From assembly GCF_018687715.1 (NCBI RefSeq), contig NC_056765.1, positions 5,010,501 through 5,074,500 of the forward strand: a stretch of 64,000 nucleotides of DNA, given 5' to 3'. Of the stretch, positions 9,655-19,781 are shown one piece after another. How positions within the stretch are numbered: position 1 is the stretch's first letter; each line of letters opens with the position of its first letter. The DNA comes from Carya illinoinensis (lineage: Eukaryota; Streptophyta; Magnoliopsida; Fagales; Juglandaceae). The translations under genes and the position numbers were made by a program. The notes below the pieces were generated by a model. It saw only the letters and a program-made list of their open reading frames with translations. It made no database searches and was not told the origin of the DNA.

Positions 9655-10269
9655 CAATATAAAATACTCACTCGTGGTAGTAGGGAAGGCGAACCACGAT
9701 CTCACCGAAGGGAAAAGAAATAATCTTCAGATAGATACAGAGAGAATTAACGAAAGCTTGGGGAAGGAGATAATAAAGCTTGATCTTATAGAGAGAGAGA
9801 GAGAGAAGCTTTGGTGAGAGAAGTAGTTATTATGTGAAAAATCAGGCTTGGGTTTTGTAATAAGGAGATGCAAATGAATAATAAGGCTGAATTCTTGGAG
9901 AAGATTTAGCAGTTCAATATGATGTATCTGAATAATTACTTCAAGCTTTGATAGGTCATTATGTCTTGGAGAGAATGGAGATTCGAAGCTATGAGAAGTA
10001 GATTATTGTCTTGTTTGCTCTCTGTGTGACAAAAGGAAGGGAGGAAGAACTGGTGTACACAAAACACGCCGTTTCATTTGTACATGTGACGGGACGTGTA
10101 AGCGGGGGGTTCTATTGCCGAGTGCAAATAAGACTTTTTCTTTTCCCAAACACTTTTGAGTTGCTCGAATCCCTCGCTCACCTATTTCTTTATGTATGCC
10201 TGCGTTATCTTTCCCCGTTTACACATCAACTTAATCACAAGCCTTATATGGGTGAAAGATCCAAATCAC
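9655..10269. other. Right flank of the gypsy insertion, no recognised gene
   Basis: The segment holds a short GA microsatellite near 9790-9814 and a 109-codon plus-strand frame (10011-10340) without recognisable domains. That frame overlaps a minus-strand relic with better coding character, so I do not call it a gene. Confidence 0.4.
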
Positions 10270-10890
10270 TTAATACCCTTTGTCCACCTCGTCGTCTGAA
10301 TTTGCTTCATGGCTTCGTGACTTCGTCACAAGCCGATTGATCTTGGAAAGGATTTTCAACATTTTCTCAACAGCGTCGATATCCAACCCGTCATCCTCCA
10401 TCAAGTTCCAAACCTTTGAAGCCTCAACTAATTACCCTTCGCAGAAACCTATCTAACGCTTGTAAGTAGCTGCACTTGACTTTATCCATTGTTTCGAATT
10501 GGTCACAACAGACTTGTCTTATTCTAAGTCTCCATGCTATGCTTGTGACCACAAGCATTCATAAAGTTGAAAAATGAAATGATATCTCAAATAAGAGAAG
10601 TTCCATCTCCTGGAGAACTGCCATAACAGCTCTCCCTCTCTCTCTAACGTCACTTTCCTAAACAATGTTTAGGTAACTAGCATCGGTGTGGGCTGGGGAG
10701 CGCATAAGATGAGCCCCGCCTACAGTATGGACTTGGCCCTTTCGTTCAGCGACCTCTTCAATCCAAGTGTTCTTTTGGCTATACACACGAACCATAAGAG
10801 CATCAGATTATTTGTTGAAAGAGAGTCTTCATGGCATTCCATACCTTGTTTTCCATGATTCCAATTTGCAAGTCAAGACTTGTGCTCTAT
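10270..10890 (-). pseudogene. Frameshifted relic of an unrecognised protein-coding gene
   Basis: On the minus strand several coding-like blocks follow one another in different frames. Reading downwards from 10890 they contain MENKVWNAMKTLFQQII, then WIEEVAERKGQVHTVGGAH, then RAVMAVLQEMELLL, then DKVKCSYLQALDRFLRR. The last is LVEASKVWNLMEDDGLDID running to a stop at 10270-10272. Frame changes occur between the blocks, clearly near 10430, where two good blocks abut with no room for an intron. I do not recognise the family. The low-complexity-free, charged composition and the block order suggest a decayed gene or a processed copy, but chance open frames remain possible. Confidence 0.45.
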
Positions 10891-11130
10891 AATAAAAATC
10901 TCACTTGTCCAAAAAGAAAGACAGGGTTGCTTTAAAACATTTCAAAAAGAGGGAAGTACTCAACATGTCACATTGGAGAAGAAATATCTAGTGCAAACTT
11001 TGCATGAATTCCTTTATAACCCAAAAAAAAAAAGAAAAAAAAAGGACCTTTTTCACATTCCTAAAACTCAACCAATTTTCTAATTCCTAATCTTATTTCA
11101 AATCAATTGAAATCCCTATTTCCAACTGAA

Positions 11131-11297
11131 AAAGTCTAGTTGCAAGTACGCTTGTGCACTAATATGTGCATCAATTTATTGTGATTGGTCAAAAAGTAGA
11201 TTTTATTGAAAACAATGCTAATTTAAATTTGAAGTATGAAAGAATTAATATTAGTACGCAAATTAGTACGCGACTTTGCTTGTATATAGCAAAACTC
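11131..11297 (-). mobile_element. MITE family 1, copy 1 (about 167 bp)
   Basis: This is the reverse orientation of copies at 23093-23257 and 25133-25302. All three share a GTGCACTAAT-type inverted motif near each end, an internal TTTATTCATACTT-like stretch and the block CTACTTTTTGACCAATCAC. The termini (GCTATATACAAG and CTTGCAACTATA) are imperfect inverted repeats. No coding capacity. Confidence 0.7.
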
Positions 11298-12680
11298 TTT
11301 CCAACTTTGTAGTGTTTCCAATTTTCGTTTGGTATATGTGTATAAGCACATTCAATCCAATCATTGTTTCCTCAAAGATTCCTCGATTTCCCTTCTAGCA
11401 GTGCATTGGGCCGATTCAATGATCCCTAAACCAGACTGAATGGAAAAGCTTATCCTTATGAAGTTTATGTAATCAGATGATTTGTGATGGGTTTCTTCCT
11501 TTTGTGCTTTTTCTTTAGTTTGAAGTACAAGGCAATCAACGAGACTGTGCAATAGAGGTTCGCATTGTTTATGCGATTGAAATCACTATGCTGATTTTAG
11601 GTTGGCATTATTTTTTGCAAGCAATTAACTTTACAAACTTGTTCCCTAACGAATCATCAAACTTATACATAATAGCCAACCAGAGGACACGACAACAAAG
11701 ACAGACAGAGAGAGAGTTCTCCAACGCATGTGTCCTCTTCCACAGACGTGTCGAAGCTGCTTCTATGATTCATATTTGGCTTATTCTAAGTTTTCATCAT
11801 CTTCCAAATGCATAAAAATAATCCAAACAAAACAGTGAACATTCTATGCGACATCCTTGTCCTCCTTGTTCTTCCCATCATGTGGAGCTTTAAGATATGC
11901 CAAAAAGAGTACAATGCGCATGCTAATATTAAATGGTACTGCTGTTTAATCCACATGGCTATAGTATATTATCTTGCTGGCCTGGATTGTTTTGCTGAGG
12001 CTGACTACATATCATTAAATGAGTTAGTCTTATATATATATATATTTTATGAAGATAACGATATTTCAATTTTATTGATAGTTCTTATTTATGGTAGAGG
12101 AATACTGTGGTTACAATTAGAATATTTAGAGGTTACATATAATCGTAAAATCCAAACCTAGGTATAAGAACATAATTATTATTACCGAAAATATTAAATA
12201 AAGATTTGAACTATCTGTACTAATAACAAAATAAGAAAACCGAAAAATATACCTGCATAAAAGTCAATCAATATTTCGGTTAATTAAAGCCATATGCGTT
12301 GAATAACATGTAATCTAACTTGGTCCATTCGAAAGGAGCCCAAAATGTCTTTCAGGAGACCATGGTTATTAGCAAAGAAAAGATTATTACCATTAGATTC
12401 CAACTTGGCTAATCTGTCAACTACGTGATTCCTTTAATCTTAATTCATTCTGTTTAATTAAACAAATTACATATTTCAATCTCAGCCCACTAATTTCGTG
12501 TTGAATTCACGTAAAGTTTGCAGTTTGTGACAAAAATTATCAGTGTATGAATTAACCTTAATCCATCCTTGGCTAGATGAGTAGGTCATGATTGATATTT
12601 TTTGTTAATTTCTTTAACAAAATAGAAACTCTGCATCTTCTGATTCTTCCATGTTCATTACCAGAAAGTGATCTTTCCAG

Positions 12681-13377
12681 TCATGACAGTACGTGTAGAG
12701 GCTGTCTTACATAATTGAACTCTGCAGAAAACACTCTTTCCCAAACCAAGCCGACAATCACAAAAGGGTCAACGGAGCATGTGCATCCATTCATGCTTGG
12801 ATGCTCTGAGCCAATCATGAATTTGTTAGGAAGGAGACAAACCACTTCAGTTTCCAACCATTTCTGCACAAAGAAACCCATAATTCCAAAGACATTATAT
12901 CAATCTAGAGATTCCAACACCAGAATCTCTTCATTGTACAAGCATGCATGAGATTTATACATTTCTAAAGAAATTAAATATAAAGTAGGCTGGATAAGGA
13001 TTGAAGGCTGTTTGTGAAGCTTGAAATTGAATGGAGGTTTCCAACCACGTACTAACAGCTCAAATAATCAACTACCTTTGCAAAAAATCAAATGATATCT
13101 TCCTGAGTAGATGCAAGATTTTTCTACAGATCTTCACAGAAGTGCATTAATCTCATGAATATCAGATGTGGATTTACAGTGAGCACATGGGTTTGTCCAT
13201 AAACAGAGAGGGCTCGTCCTCTGACATTTTGCTTCCATGTGATCTACAAGCTTTGTCAGTTACCAATATTGACAAATTATCTGTCATGGCTAACTGTCTC
13301 TGAAATAAAGAGTGGCTCCACCATTTTTTGGCATTCTCCAAGAGCTTCTGCATGATTTGATCATGATCAGTTAACAA
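12681..13377 (-). other. Possible minus-strand exons or gene relic, unrecognised
   Basis: Two minus-strand frames have plausible acceptors. One (12681-12881) reads KWLETEVVCLLPNKFMIG after a TTTCTTTGTGCAG. The other (13174-13377) reads KLLENAKKWWSHSLFQRQ after AAATCATGCAG and ends at a stop at 13174. Neither matches a family I know and I cannot join them into one model, so this is only a candidate. Confidence 0.22.
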
Positions 13378-14589
13378 AAGCAGACATTTGATGATCCTTT
13401 TCTTTCTTTTTTGGCGCGATTGCTGTATTACACTGAAATAGAAGAAATTTGGGCTGTTTCAGTTTACGTTAGATCAATCTCAGATTTCTAGCTTCCTAGA
13501 GTACGTACCGTGCAGTAAATCCATACTTGGCATCTACTTGACACTTTTTAACTCGAGAAATGCTACGTAAAGTCGTGGAGTGAGTAAATACTACATAATT
13601 ATTTTAAAAAAGAGTACAATTTACTATTAAATATTTTTTTTCTCCACGTGAGTTCCGTGTTTATTCATTTTTTTTTCAAAATCAATTCTCTTAACTATCA
13701 TCAATGGCAAGACCCTCCCTCCAAATTGGCCAACTTGCATCAATTTTTGTTTGAAAAATAATATTTGCAGTCATATGATATGTAAGTCTCGTGCACAAAA
13801 TATGTTAATCTTAAATCCATATCAAAAATTCATTTTTTTTAACGATGAATCTCACTTTATCAAGATGAGTAGGTAGGGATAAAACTTGCACAATCTAAGA
13901 CTGTACTTGATTTATTCTTTGGATTTACACTTTACCCCGACATTAATTTGCTGAGCTTTTCTTTTTTCTTATCTTTACAATTTATTACTTGTGAACGAAA
14001 TAATCTCATAAGAGCAAGTTGAATTTGAGGAAGAGTTGGCATAATTTTCTTTTTATCTTTTTAAAAAATTCTGTTTTATTGTAAGACTAGTGCTGTATCC
14101 CTACAGATGCATATGTTAGAAAGCATGTGTTATAATAGAATTCAAATATTTATTTATTTTTTTAACAAACATTGATTTAACATAATATTATAGTAAGATT
14201 TCTAAATTCATATCCTTTTTCTTAGTAATTTAAGAGCACCTAAGATGTGAATGGCTAAAGAGAAAAGGAGGTAAAGGTATGTGTTCTTACTACCATGTAC
14301 GATAAGGTAGATCAGAAAATAAATGAGAGGCCTCTCCCTTGGGGTCTCAATCTTCAGTCCTCATAAATTCAAGGGCAAGGATAATTAATGTGAGTGATTC
14401 ATACTTTCCCTCTTAAATAACTCACATGAACTTTGCCTCTTTATCATTTTTCCTTTATTCTGACTGTTTGTCTATGCACACACCTATCGTGTATTATTAA
14501 TTAATAATTAGGTCTTCTTTCTTCTTTGCAACATCAACTAGGAAATCCAGCCAATTCAGCTTGTGTCTTTTTTCAATTTCTTAACAGAT

Positions 14590-14776
14590 ATGTTTGATTT
14601 GAATAGTGAGTTAAGATGAGATAAGATAAAAAGTGAAAAGTTGAATAAAATATTATTTTTAATATTATTTTTATTTTAAGATTTGAGAAATTGAAATTGT
14701 TTATTGTATTTTATTTAAAAATTTAAAAAAATTATAATGATTAGATGAGATAAGATGAATTGAAGTCGTTTATATT
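14590..14776 (+). repeat. GAGATGAG-type dispersed repeat, copy B
   Basis: It runs from GTTTGATTTGAATAGTGAG through a GAATAAAATATTATTTTTAA core to an AATTATAATGATTAGATGAG end. The ends are imperfect inverted repeats of the ATGAGATGAG kind, as expected of a MITE-like family. Confidence 0.65.
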
Positions 14777-15097
14777 TGATTTACACATAAATTTTATTAG
14801 GTAACATTTATATACTAACATGATGTAATTTAATGTAATCCATCAAATTATAAATTTTTTTAATTATAAAATATGTATAACATATTAAATTAAATCACTT
14901 CAAGAGGTAAACATTTTTACATAACATTTGTGTCATTTTCGTCCAATGTAAAGCCATATGGAACTGGGAACTAAAGCGACTGAACAAGTTTTCTAGGGAG
15001 AAGGTCACAACTCACAAGATCCCTTGGTACAGCCTTCACATATTGACATATTTGATGGGTTAAACAAAATAACGGGTCCCAATATTTGGACAGTAGA

Positions 15098-15285
15098 AGT
15101 ATTTTCATCTTATCATTAAAATTTCTTTAAATTTTTATATAAAATATAATAAATAATTCAACATATTTCAAATCTCAAAACAATAATAATATTAAAAAAT
15201 AATATTTTAATAATATTTTATTTAAATTTTAACTTTTATCTAAAATAATCTCATCTTATCTCACCATCCAAACCGCACCTATGTC
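15098..15285 (-). repeat. GAGATGAG-type dispersed repeat, copy C
   Basis: This is the reverse orientation of copy B, only about 320 bp away. It ends TCTCATCTTATCTCACCATC followed by CAAAC, and shares the AAAATAATATTTTAATAATA core. Confidence 0.65.
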
Positions 15286-15339
15286 TTTATCAATTGAACT
15301 ACATAATTATTGATTTTTCTCACTTAATTTTGTAATGTT

Positions 15340-15480
15340 GTAAGCATATCTTTTTGATTGATATAATTTCAAATGATATATTAGATTTATTTTATAATAA
15401 AAATAATTTTATAATCTAATCTAACATATCAAACTACTACAATTTATAAATTTGCCTTTATAAAATTTCTTTGTGGCCAT
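15340..15480. repeat. Dispersed short element with TTTTATAATAAAAATAATTTT core
   Basis: A core of TTATTTTATAATAAAAATAA followed by TATAATCTAATCTAACATAT and a TAAATTTGCCTTTATAAAAT tail recurs with divergence near 31.84-32.01, 32.77-32.94, 35.59-35.79 and 57.2 kb. It looks like a MITE family but the ends here are not sharp. Confidence 0.4.
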
Positions 15481-15835
15481 ATATCTATATAATAATTTCT
15501 TTCAATATTTTTTTAAAAAAATAATATATACAATTTTAAAGTGTGCAATATCAGACACTCATTTTTAAAAATAAATGAACAAGTAGGAGACCTATGTGAA
15601 AAGTTTATTTTGTTAATAATAGATCCTACATTTTTTTAAATAGAGTGCACAAAATATACGCATATTAGAACTTATTCCGTTACTCTTCGAGGTTGTTTGG
15701 AAATAATCTTCATTTCATTCCATGTAATTTCCTTTCCAAATATCACATAAACAAAATTACTTTCAAATTAATGATTGTAACTTTTTTAAACTTCTAAATA
15801 AAATACAAAAAACAAATCAACTTTATCAAATCTTA

Positions 15836-16067
15836 GTCCTCTTAGCTCTTAGAGTTTAATTTTTCTCGTATTTGTGACTTTGTTTCCTTTGTCCCTTCAT
15901 AAGATTGTTATAGATTGCTTTCTTGGTTGCGGGTTTGATGAGTTTTTCCATGAGCCATTCTTATTACCATGGTATTCATCTACTATAAGTGAGGATTTTA
16001 TTAATAAATTTGGAAGGATGTTACTATTAGACATGTGACTTATTGTTCTTCTTTAAAAAAAAAAAAA
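15836..16067 (+). mobile_element. Poly(A)-tailed non-LTR retrotransposed insertion, 232 bp
   Basis: The 15-bp sequence CTTTATCAAATCTTA occurs at 15821-15835 and again at 16068-16082. Between the copies lies a 232-bp insert ending in a run of 13 A residues directly before the second copy. Long target duplication plus 3' poly(A) is the mark of LINE-driven insertion. The insert has no clear tRNA-like A or B box, so a 5'-truncated LINE or a retrotransposed transcript is more likely than a SINE. Confidence 0.75.
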
Positions 16068-16407
16068 CTTTATCAAATCTTAAAACAATAATTATATTAC
16101 AAAATTATATCATAATAATAATTTAATTTAATATTATTTTTTTAATTTTTTCTCTCTTATTTTTTAAAACTCAATAAATACTTTATTCAAATTATTTCAC
16201 TCATATATATAAATATTTTATTGATTTCATTTTATCTTATTTTATTTTTAAAAATAAAAAATAAAGTTGACGAAGTACGGTTGTTTTCAGTTGGTGAGAG
16301 AGTGCATTGAAGAACATTAAATTCTTCGAACCCTACAAACAAAGCCAGCCTCGACCAGTCCCATTGATCTCTCCATCTTCCCTCACTTCCTATCTATCCC
16401 ATCTCCT

Positions 16408-16415
16408 TTAAATAT
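16408..16415 (+). promoter_or_regulatory. TATA-like box upstream of the OVATE gene
   Basis: TTTAAATA lies about 110 bp before the start codon in a pyrimidine-rich leader. Position and sequence fit a core promoter; there is no direct evidence of use. Confidence 0.35.
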
Positions 16416-16520
16416 CACTCCTCCTCTGATCCCATAATTTCATATTAATGAACATTTACAATCCCAAGACTCAATTACCAATATTCAAAGCCCACTTCTC
16501 TGCAAGCAGTTCCAGATCCA

Positions 16521-17228
16521 ATGGGCAAGAAGATGATGAAGAAGCTGCCTTCTTTGTTCAAAAACAGATCAGAAACAAAGCTGCAGCCATGGCAATGGCC
16601 CTTGTGCAAGCATCCCAGGACCTATTCATTCCGAGCTGGGGATCATGACATGTTCAAGACAGTGAACTCTGTTTTCTTTGATCCCATCATCATCGATGGA
16701 GTCGAAACACCCGAGTCAGCTTGGTTCTCAAATTCTTCCGAATCCGCAAGCAACTCAACCGAGTCCGAGTTCGACTTTGATGGGGAATCCCTGGAAATGG
16801 TTGTGCGTAGTGTGAGGTCCGAGAGGCTGTTTTACGAGCCAGGTGACACAAGCTCGATCTTAGAGAAGGCGAAAGATGGAGGTCTACCATTTAAAGAGAG
16901 CGTAGTTTTGGCCATGGAGTCGGAGGACCCATACCTTGATTTCAGGACGTCAATGGAGGAAATGGTGGAGTGTCATGGGCTGAAAGATTGGGAGTGCTTA
17001 GAGGAGTTGCTGGGATGGTATTTGAAGATGAATGGGAAGAAGAATCATGGGTTTATTGTTGGAGCCTTTGTGGATCTGCTTTTTGGTCTTGCTGCTGCTG
17101 CTGCTGCAGCTGGTTCCAATTGCTTTGATTTTACTACTTGTTCTTCTTGTATTTCTTCCTCTCCAATATTCTGTTCACCTGAGGATCAGAACGAGATTAA
17201 TGAGGTCGAAAAAATGGTAATGTCTTAG
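16521..17228 (+). CDS. OVATE family protein, transcriptional repressor
   Basis: OVATE family proteins are plant-specific nuclear regulators that repress transcription and bind TALE homeodomain (BELL and KNOX) and TRM proteins, shaping organ elongation. The intronless frame gives 235 residues. The conserved OVATE domain spans about residues 123-187, opening PFKESVVLAMESEDPYLDFR and containing the typical MxxMVE and LxELLxWYLxMN patterns followed by HGFIVGAFVDLL. The N-terminus (MGKKMMKKLPSLF) is basic, and a serine/glutamate-rich linker precedes the domain. After the domain comes a run of seven alanines (191-197) and a Ser/Cys-rich tail. The layout is closest to the OFP13/15/16/18 group, but I do not assign a member. 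The start is the ATG that gives the conserved basic N-terminus; a shorter overlapping frame at 16448 is not coding. A copia element lies about 650 bp downstream. Confidence 0.9.
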   Translation: MGKKMMKKLPSLFKNRSETKLQPWQWPLCKHPRTYSFRAGDHDMFKTVNSVFFDPIIIDGVETPESAWFSNSSESASNSTESEFDFDGESLEMVVRSVRSERLFYEPGDTSSILEKAKDGGLPFKESVVLAMESEDPYLDFRTSMEEMVECHGLKDWECLEELLGWYLKMNGKKNHGFIVGAFVDLLFGLAAAAAAAGSNCFDFTTCSSCISSSPIFCSPEDQNEINEVEKMVMS

Positions 17229-17257
17229 CTTTTTAATGCATCAATCAGTTTTTGTGG

Positions 17258-17466
17258 AGAAATGCTACACAACCTTCCAACACACCACACTCTACTTTTT
17301 TTTAATTTTTTAATTTTTTTTAATATTTTTTTTTTGAATTTATTCTTTTTAAATTAATTTAATTCTTTTATTTATTATTTATATATTAAATATTTAATAA
17401 AAAATAAAATAATAAAAATTAAAAAAAATATAGAGTGTGGTGTGTTGAGAGGTTGTGAAGATTTTT
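17258..17466 (+). mobile_element. MITE family 2, copy 1, downstream of the OVATE gene
   Basis: Inverted ends (AACACACCACACTCTA and TAGAGTGTGGTGTGTT) enclose an almost pure AT interior. A related element in the opposite orientation lies at 56401-56612 inside EXO70A1. Both begin with AGAAATGCTA in their own orientation. Confidence 0.7.
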
Positions 17467-17884
17467 TCTCTTGACATTGTCCCTGACAAGTAGCTGAAGC
17501 CATGAGATTGTTAGGTCGAAAGGTATGCCTTTACAAAGTGATATAATCACAAACATTAAAGGAATATTTAGATATATAAATTCATACCTTAAATTTATTT
17601 TATATTAAAAATAATTTTAAAATATAATTATTATATTAAATAATATCAGTTTATAAATTTATTTTTATAAAATCTATTCCTAAGTAAAATATTTATCAAA
17701 AAAATAATATTAATCCTAATTTTTTTCTGAGAAAAACAATAAAAATGGAAAATATCAATGCTCTTCTTTTTTTTCTTTCTTTCTCTCAAGGCTGCAACTG
17801 TGATAATCTGTATGGAAACATGTTATATATGTTTAATGAAAATTTGCCAACCTTAGTTGGTGTAAGAAAAGGAGAAGAAGATGT

Positions 17885-18147
17885 TACAGAAAAATAAACT
17901 ACACACGGTTTCAATGGAAATACCACCGCACATTTCATTGAGTGTTGAATAAAATATATACAAGGACAGACTCTGTTTTAGGCAACTAATACATCTGTAT
18001 ATTTGCTATAATTCTGCAAGAATGTAATTTACAATAAATGAGAAGATACGTAACAGCTAGTATGCTAAACATGGAAAGTAGGCAGTTGACTGGGCAGAAT
18101 TGATACTGCAGAGATGCTAGGCAGATTTTATGCAATCTTCCGTAATA
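17885..18147 (-). repeat. 3' LTR of the copia element
   Basis: It is 263 bp long. The end of the polyprotein frame runs into it: the last codons and the stop at 18117-18119 lie within this LTR. Before it, in element orientation, lies a G-rich tract (TTGCGGGGGCG) fitting the polypurine tract. Confidence 0.95.
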
Positions 18148-19772
18148 CGCCCCCGCAAGATAGGACTTCCATCGGTAAGACCAATCTTGGATCTAAGAAT
18201 TTCAGTACGTTGGCGAGACAGAGGTTTTGTTAGCAGATCCGCAAGCTGGTCCTTGGTATGAACATGCTTGACATTTAGAGTGCCCTTTTGAACCAAGTCA
18301 CGGACAAAATGGAGGTCAATTTGAATGTGCTTCATGCGAGAATGATGAACAGGATTGAAGCTGAGATGAGTGGCTCCAAGGTTGTCACATAGCAGGGAAG
18401 GTGGAGCTTTGAGTGGAAATCCAAGTTCATTGAGAAGACTAAGTAACCACATGGTTTCAGAGGCGGCATTAGTAAGGGATCTGTATTCAGCTTCTATAGA
18501 GGAGCGTGCAACAGCCCGTTGTTTCTTTGAGCTCCATGAGATAGGATTATGACCGAGAAAACTGATATAGGCTGAAGTGGAGGTACGATCATCAGCATTC
18601 CCAGCCCAATCAACATCAGAATATGTTGTTAGATGCCAAGGGGTATCTTTTTTGAGTTGAATACCATGAAATATGGTTTGCTTCAAGTAACGAAGTAGCC
18701 TTTTAATTGCTGTCCAGTGTGTGTGCGTGGGCTTGTGCATAAATTGAGACAACTTGTTAACAGTAAAGGAAATATCAGGACGAGTAAGTGAAAGATATTG
18801 AAGACTCCCAATTACACGTCTAAATTCAGTGCTATCAAATGAAGCAGTACCATCAACAAGTTGTAAGGATGTAGTAGTAGATAAAGGAGTTGAAACATCC
18901 TTGGCACCAACCATGTTTGTTTTGGATAGCAAGTCACTAATATATTTATGCTGTGACAAGAATAAACCTGCACGAGTTGGGATAACTTCCACTCCCAAAA
19001 AATAGTGAAGATTCCCCATATCTTTCAAGGAAAATTTGGCCCCAAGTTGTTGAATGATAAATTGCACAAATCGTGAATCATTCCCAGTAAGCACAAGATC
19101 ATCCACATATACCAAAAAATAACAAATAATGGAGCCACTTCGATAAATAAATAAGGAGGAGTCAGCCTTGGAGTTATGAAAGCCAAGATTAATAAGAGCA
19201 TCCTTAAGAGTTGAATACCATGCCCGAGGGGCCTGTTTAAGCCCATAGATGGCTTTACGTAATCGACACACATGGTTTGGTTTGGACATATCCTTAAACC
19301 CTGGACGCTGACTCATATAAACATCCTCAGTAAGCACACCATGCAGAAATGCATTATTAACATCCATTTGCCGTAAAATCCAACCTTGCATGACAGCAAC
19401 AGTGAGTACAGACCGAATGGTTGCTGGTTTTACAACGGGACTGAATGTGTCTGTGTAATCGATCCCAGGTCGTTGGTGATACCCTTTGGCCACAAGTCGA
19501 GCTTTAAAGCGATCGATTGAGCCATTAGCTTTTCTCTTAACACGAAAGACCCACTTACAGCTCACGGGATTACAACCCGGTGGGGATGGAACCAAATCCC
19601 AAGTGCCATGTCTCATAAGAGCAGTGAGCTCATCAGACATGGCTTCACGCCACGGTGGCATGGATAAGGCCTGGGTTACACATGTTGGCTCAAGACTTTG
19701 AGGAACAGGATGTTTAGTAGCAAGATTGAGCTGTTTGGGTTTGAAAATATTGTTCATGGACCGGGTTGTCAT
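18117..19772 (-). CDS. Reverse transcriptase and RNase H part of the copia polyprotein
   Basis: This 551-residue frame carries the reverse transcriptase and RNase H of the copia element. Reverse transcriptase starts near CKWVFRVKRKANGSIDRFKA and has the intact active-site motif YVDD with D224-D225. RNase H is marked by YSDVDWAG and RSSIEAEYRSL. The first ATG at 19772 lies four codons after an in-frame TGA that ends the upstream frame, so this is the downstream part of a single original reading frame, not a separate gene. It has no evident start signal of its own. The stop at 18117 falls inside the 3' LTR. The catalytic residues look intact, so the only visible block to expression is the stop codon. 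Confidence 0.93.
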   Translation of the reverse strand: MTTRSMNNIFKPKQLNLATKHPVPQSLEPTCVTQALSMPPWREAMSDELTALMRHGTWDLVPSPPGCNPVSCKWVFRVKRKANGSIDRFKARLVAKGYHQRPGIDYTDTFSPVVKPATIRSVLTVAVMQGWILRQMDVNNAFLHGVLTEDVYMSQRPGFKDMSKPNHVCRLRKAIYGLKQAPRAWYSTLKDALINLGFHNSKADSSLFIYRSGSIICYFLVYVDDLVLTGNDSRFVQFIIQQLGAKFSLKDMGNLHYFLGVEVIPTRAGLFLSQHKYISDLLSKTNMVGAKDVSTPLSTTTSLQLVDGTASFDSTEFRRVIGSLQYLSLTRPDISFTVNKLSQFMHKPTHTHWTAIKRLLRYLKQTIFHGIQLKKDTPWHLTTYSDVDWAGNADDRTSTSAYISFLGHNPISWSSKKQRAVARSSIEAEYRSLTNAASETMWLLSLLNELGFPLKAPPSLLCDNLGATHLSFNPVHHSRMKHIQIDLHFVRDLVQKGTLNVKHVHTKDQLADLLTKPLSRQRTEILRSKIGLTDGSPILRGRITEDCIKSA

Positions 19773-19781
19773 GGAATGAGT

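Larger units (their letters stand above)
10891..14589. other. AT-rich intergenic DNA
   Basis: Apart from the short transposon at 11131-11297 and two weak minus-strand frames at 12681-13377, I see no supported gene. The sequence is AT-rich, with an A-run near 11022-11042. Confidence 0.4.

Noticed and set aside
16448..16648. 66-codon frame overlapping the start of the OVATE gene
   Set aside because: It is in another frame and lacks domain content; the OVATE frame explains the conservation.
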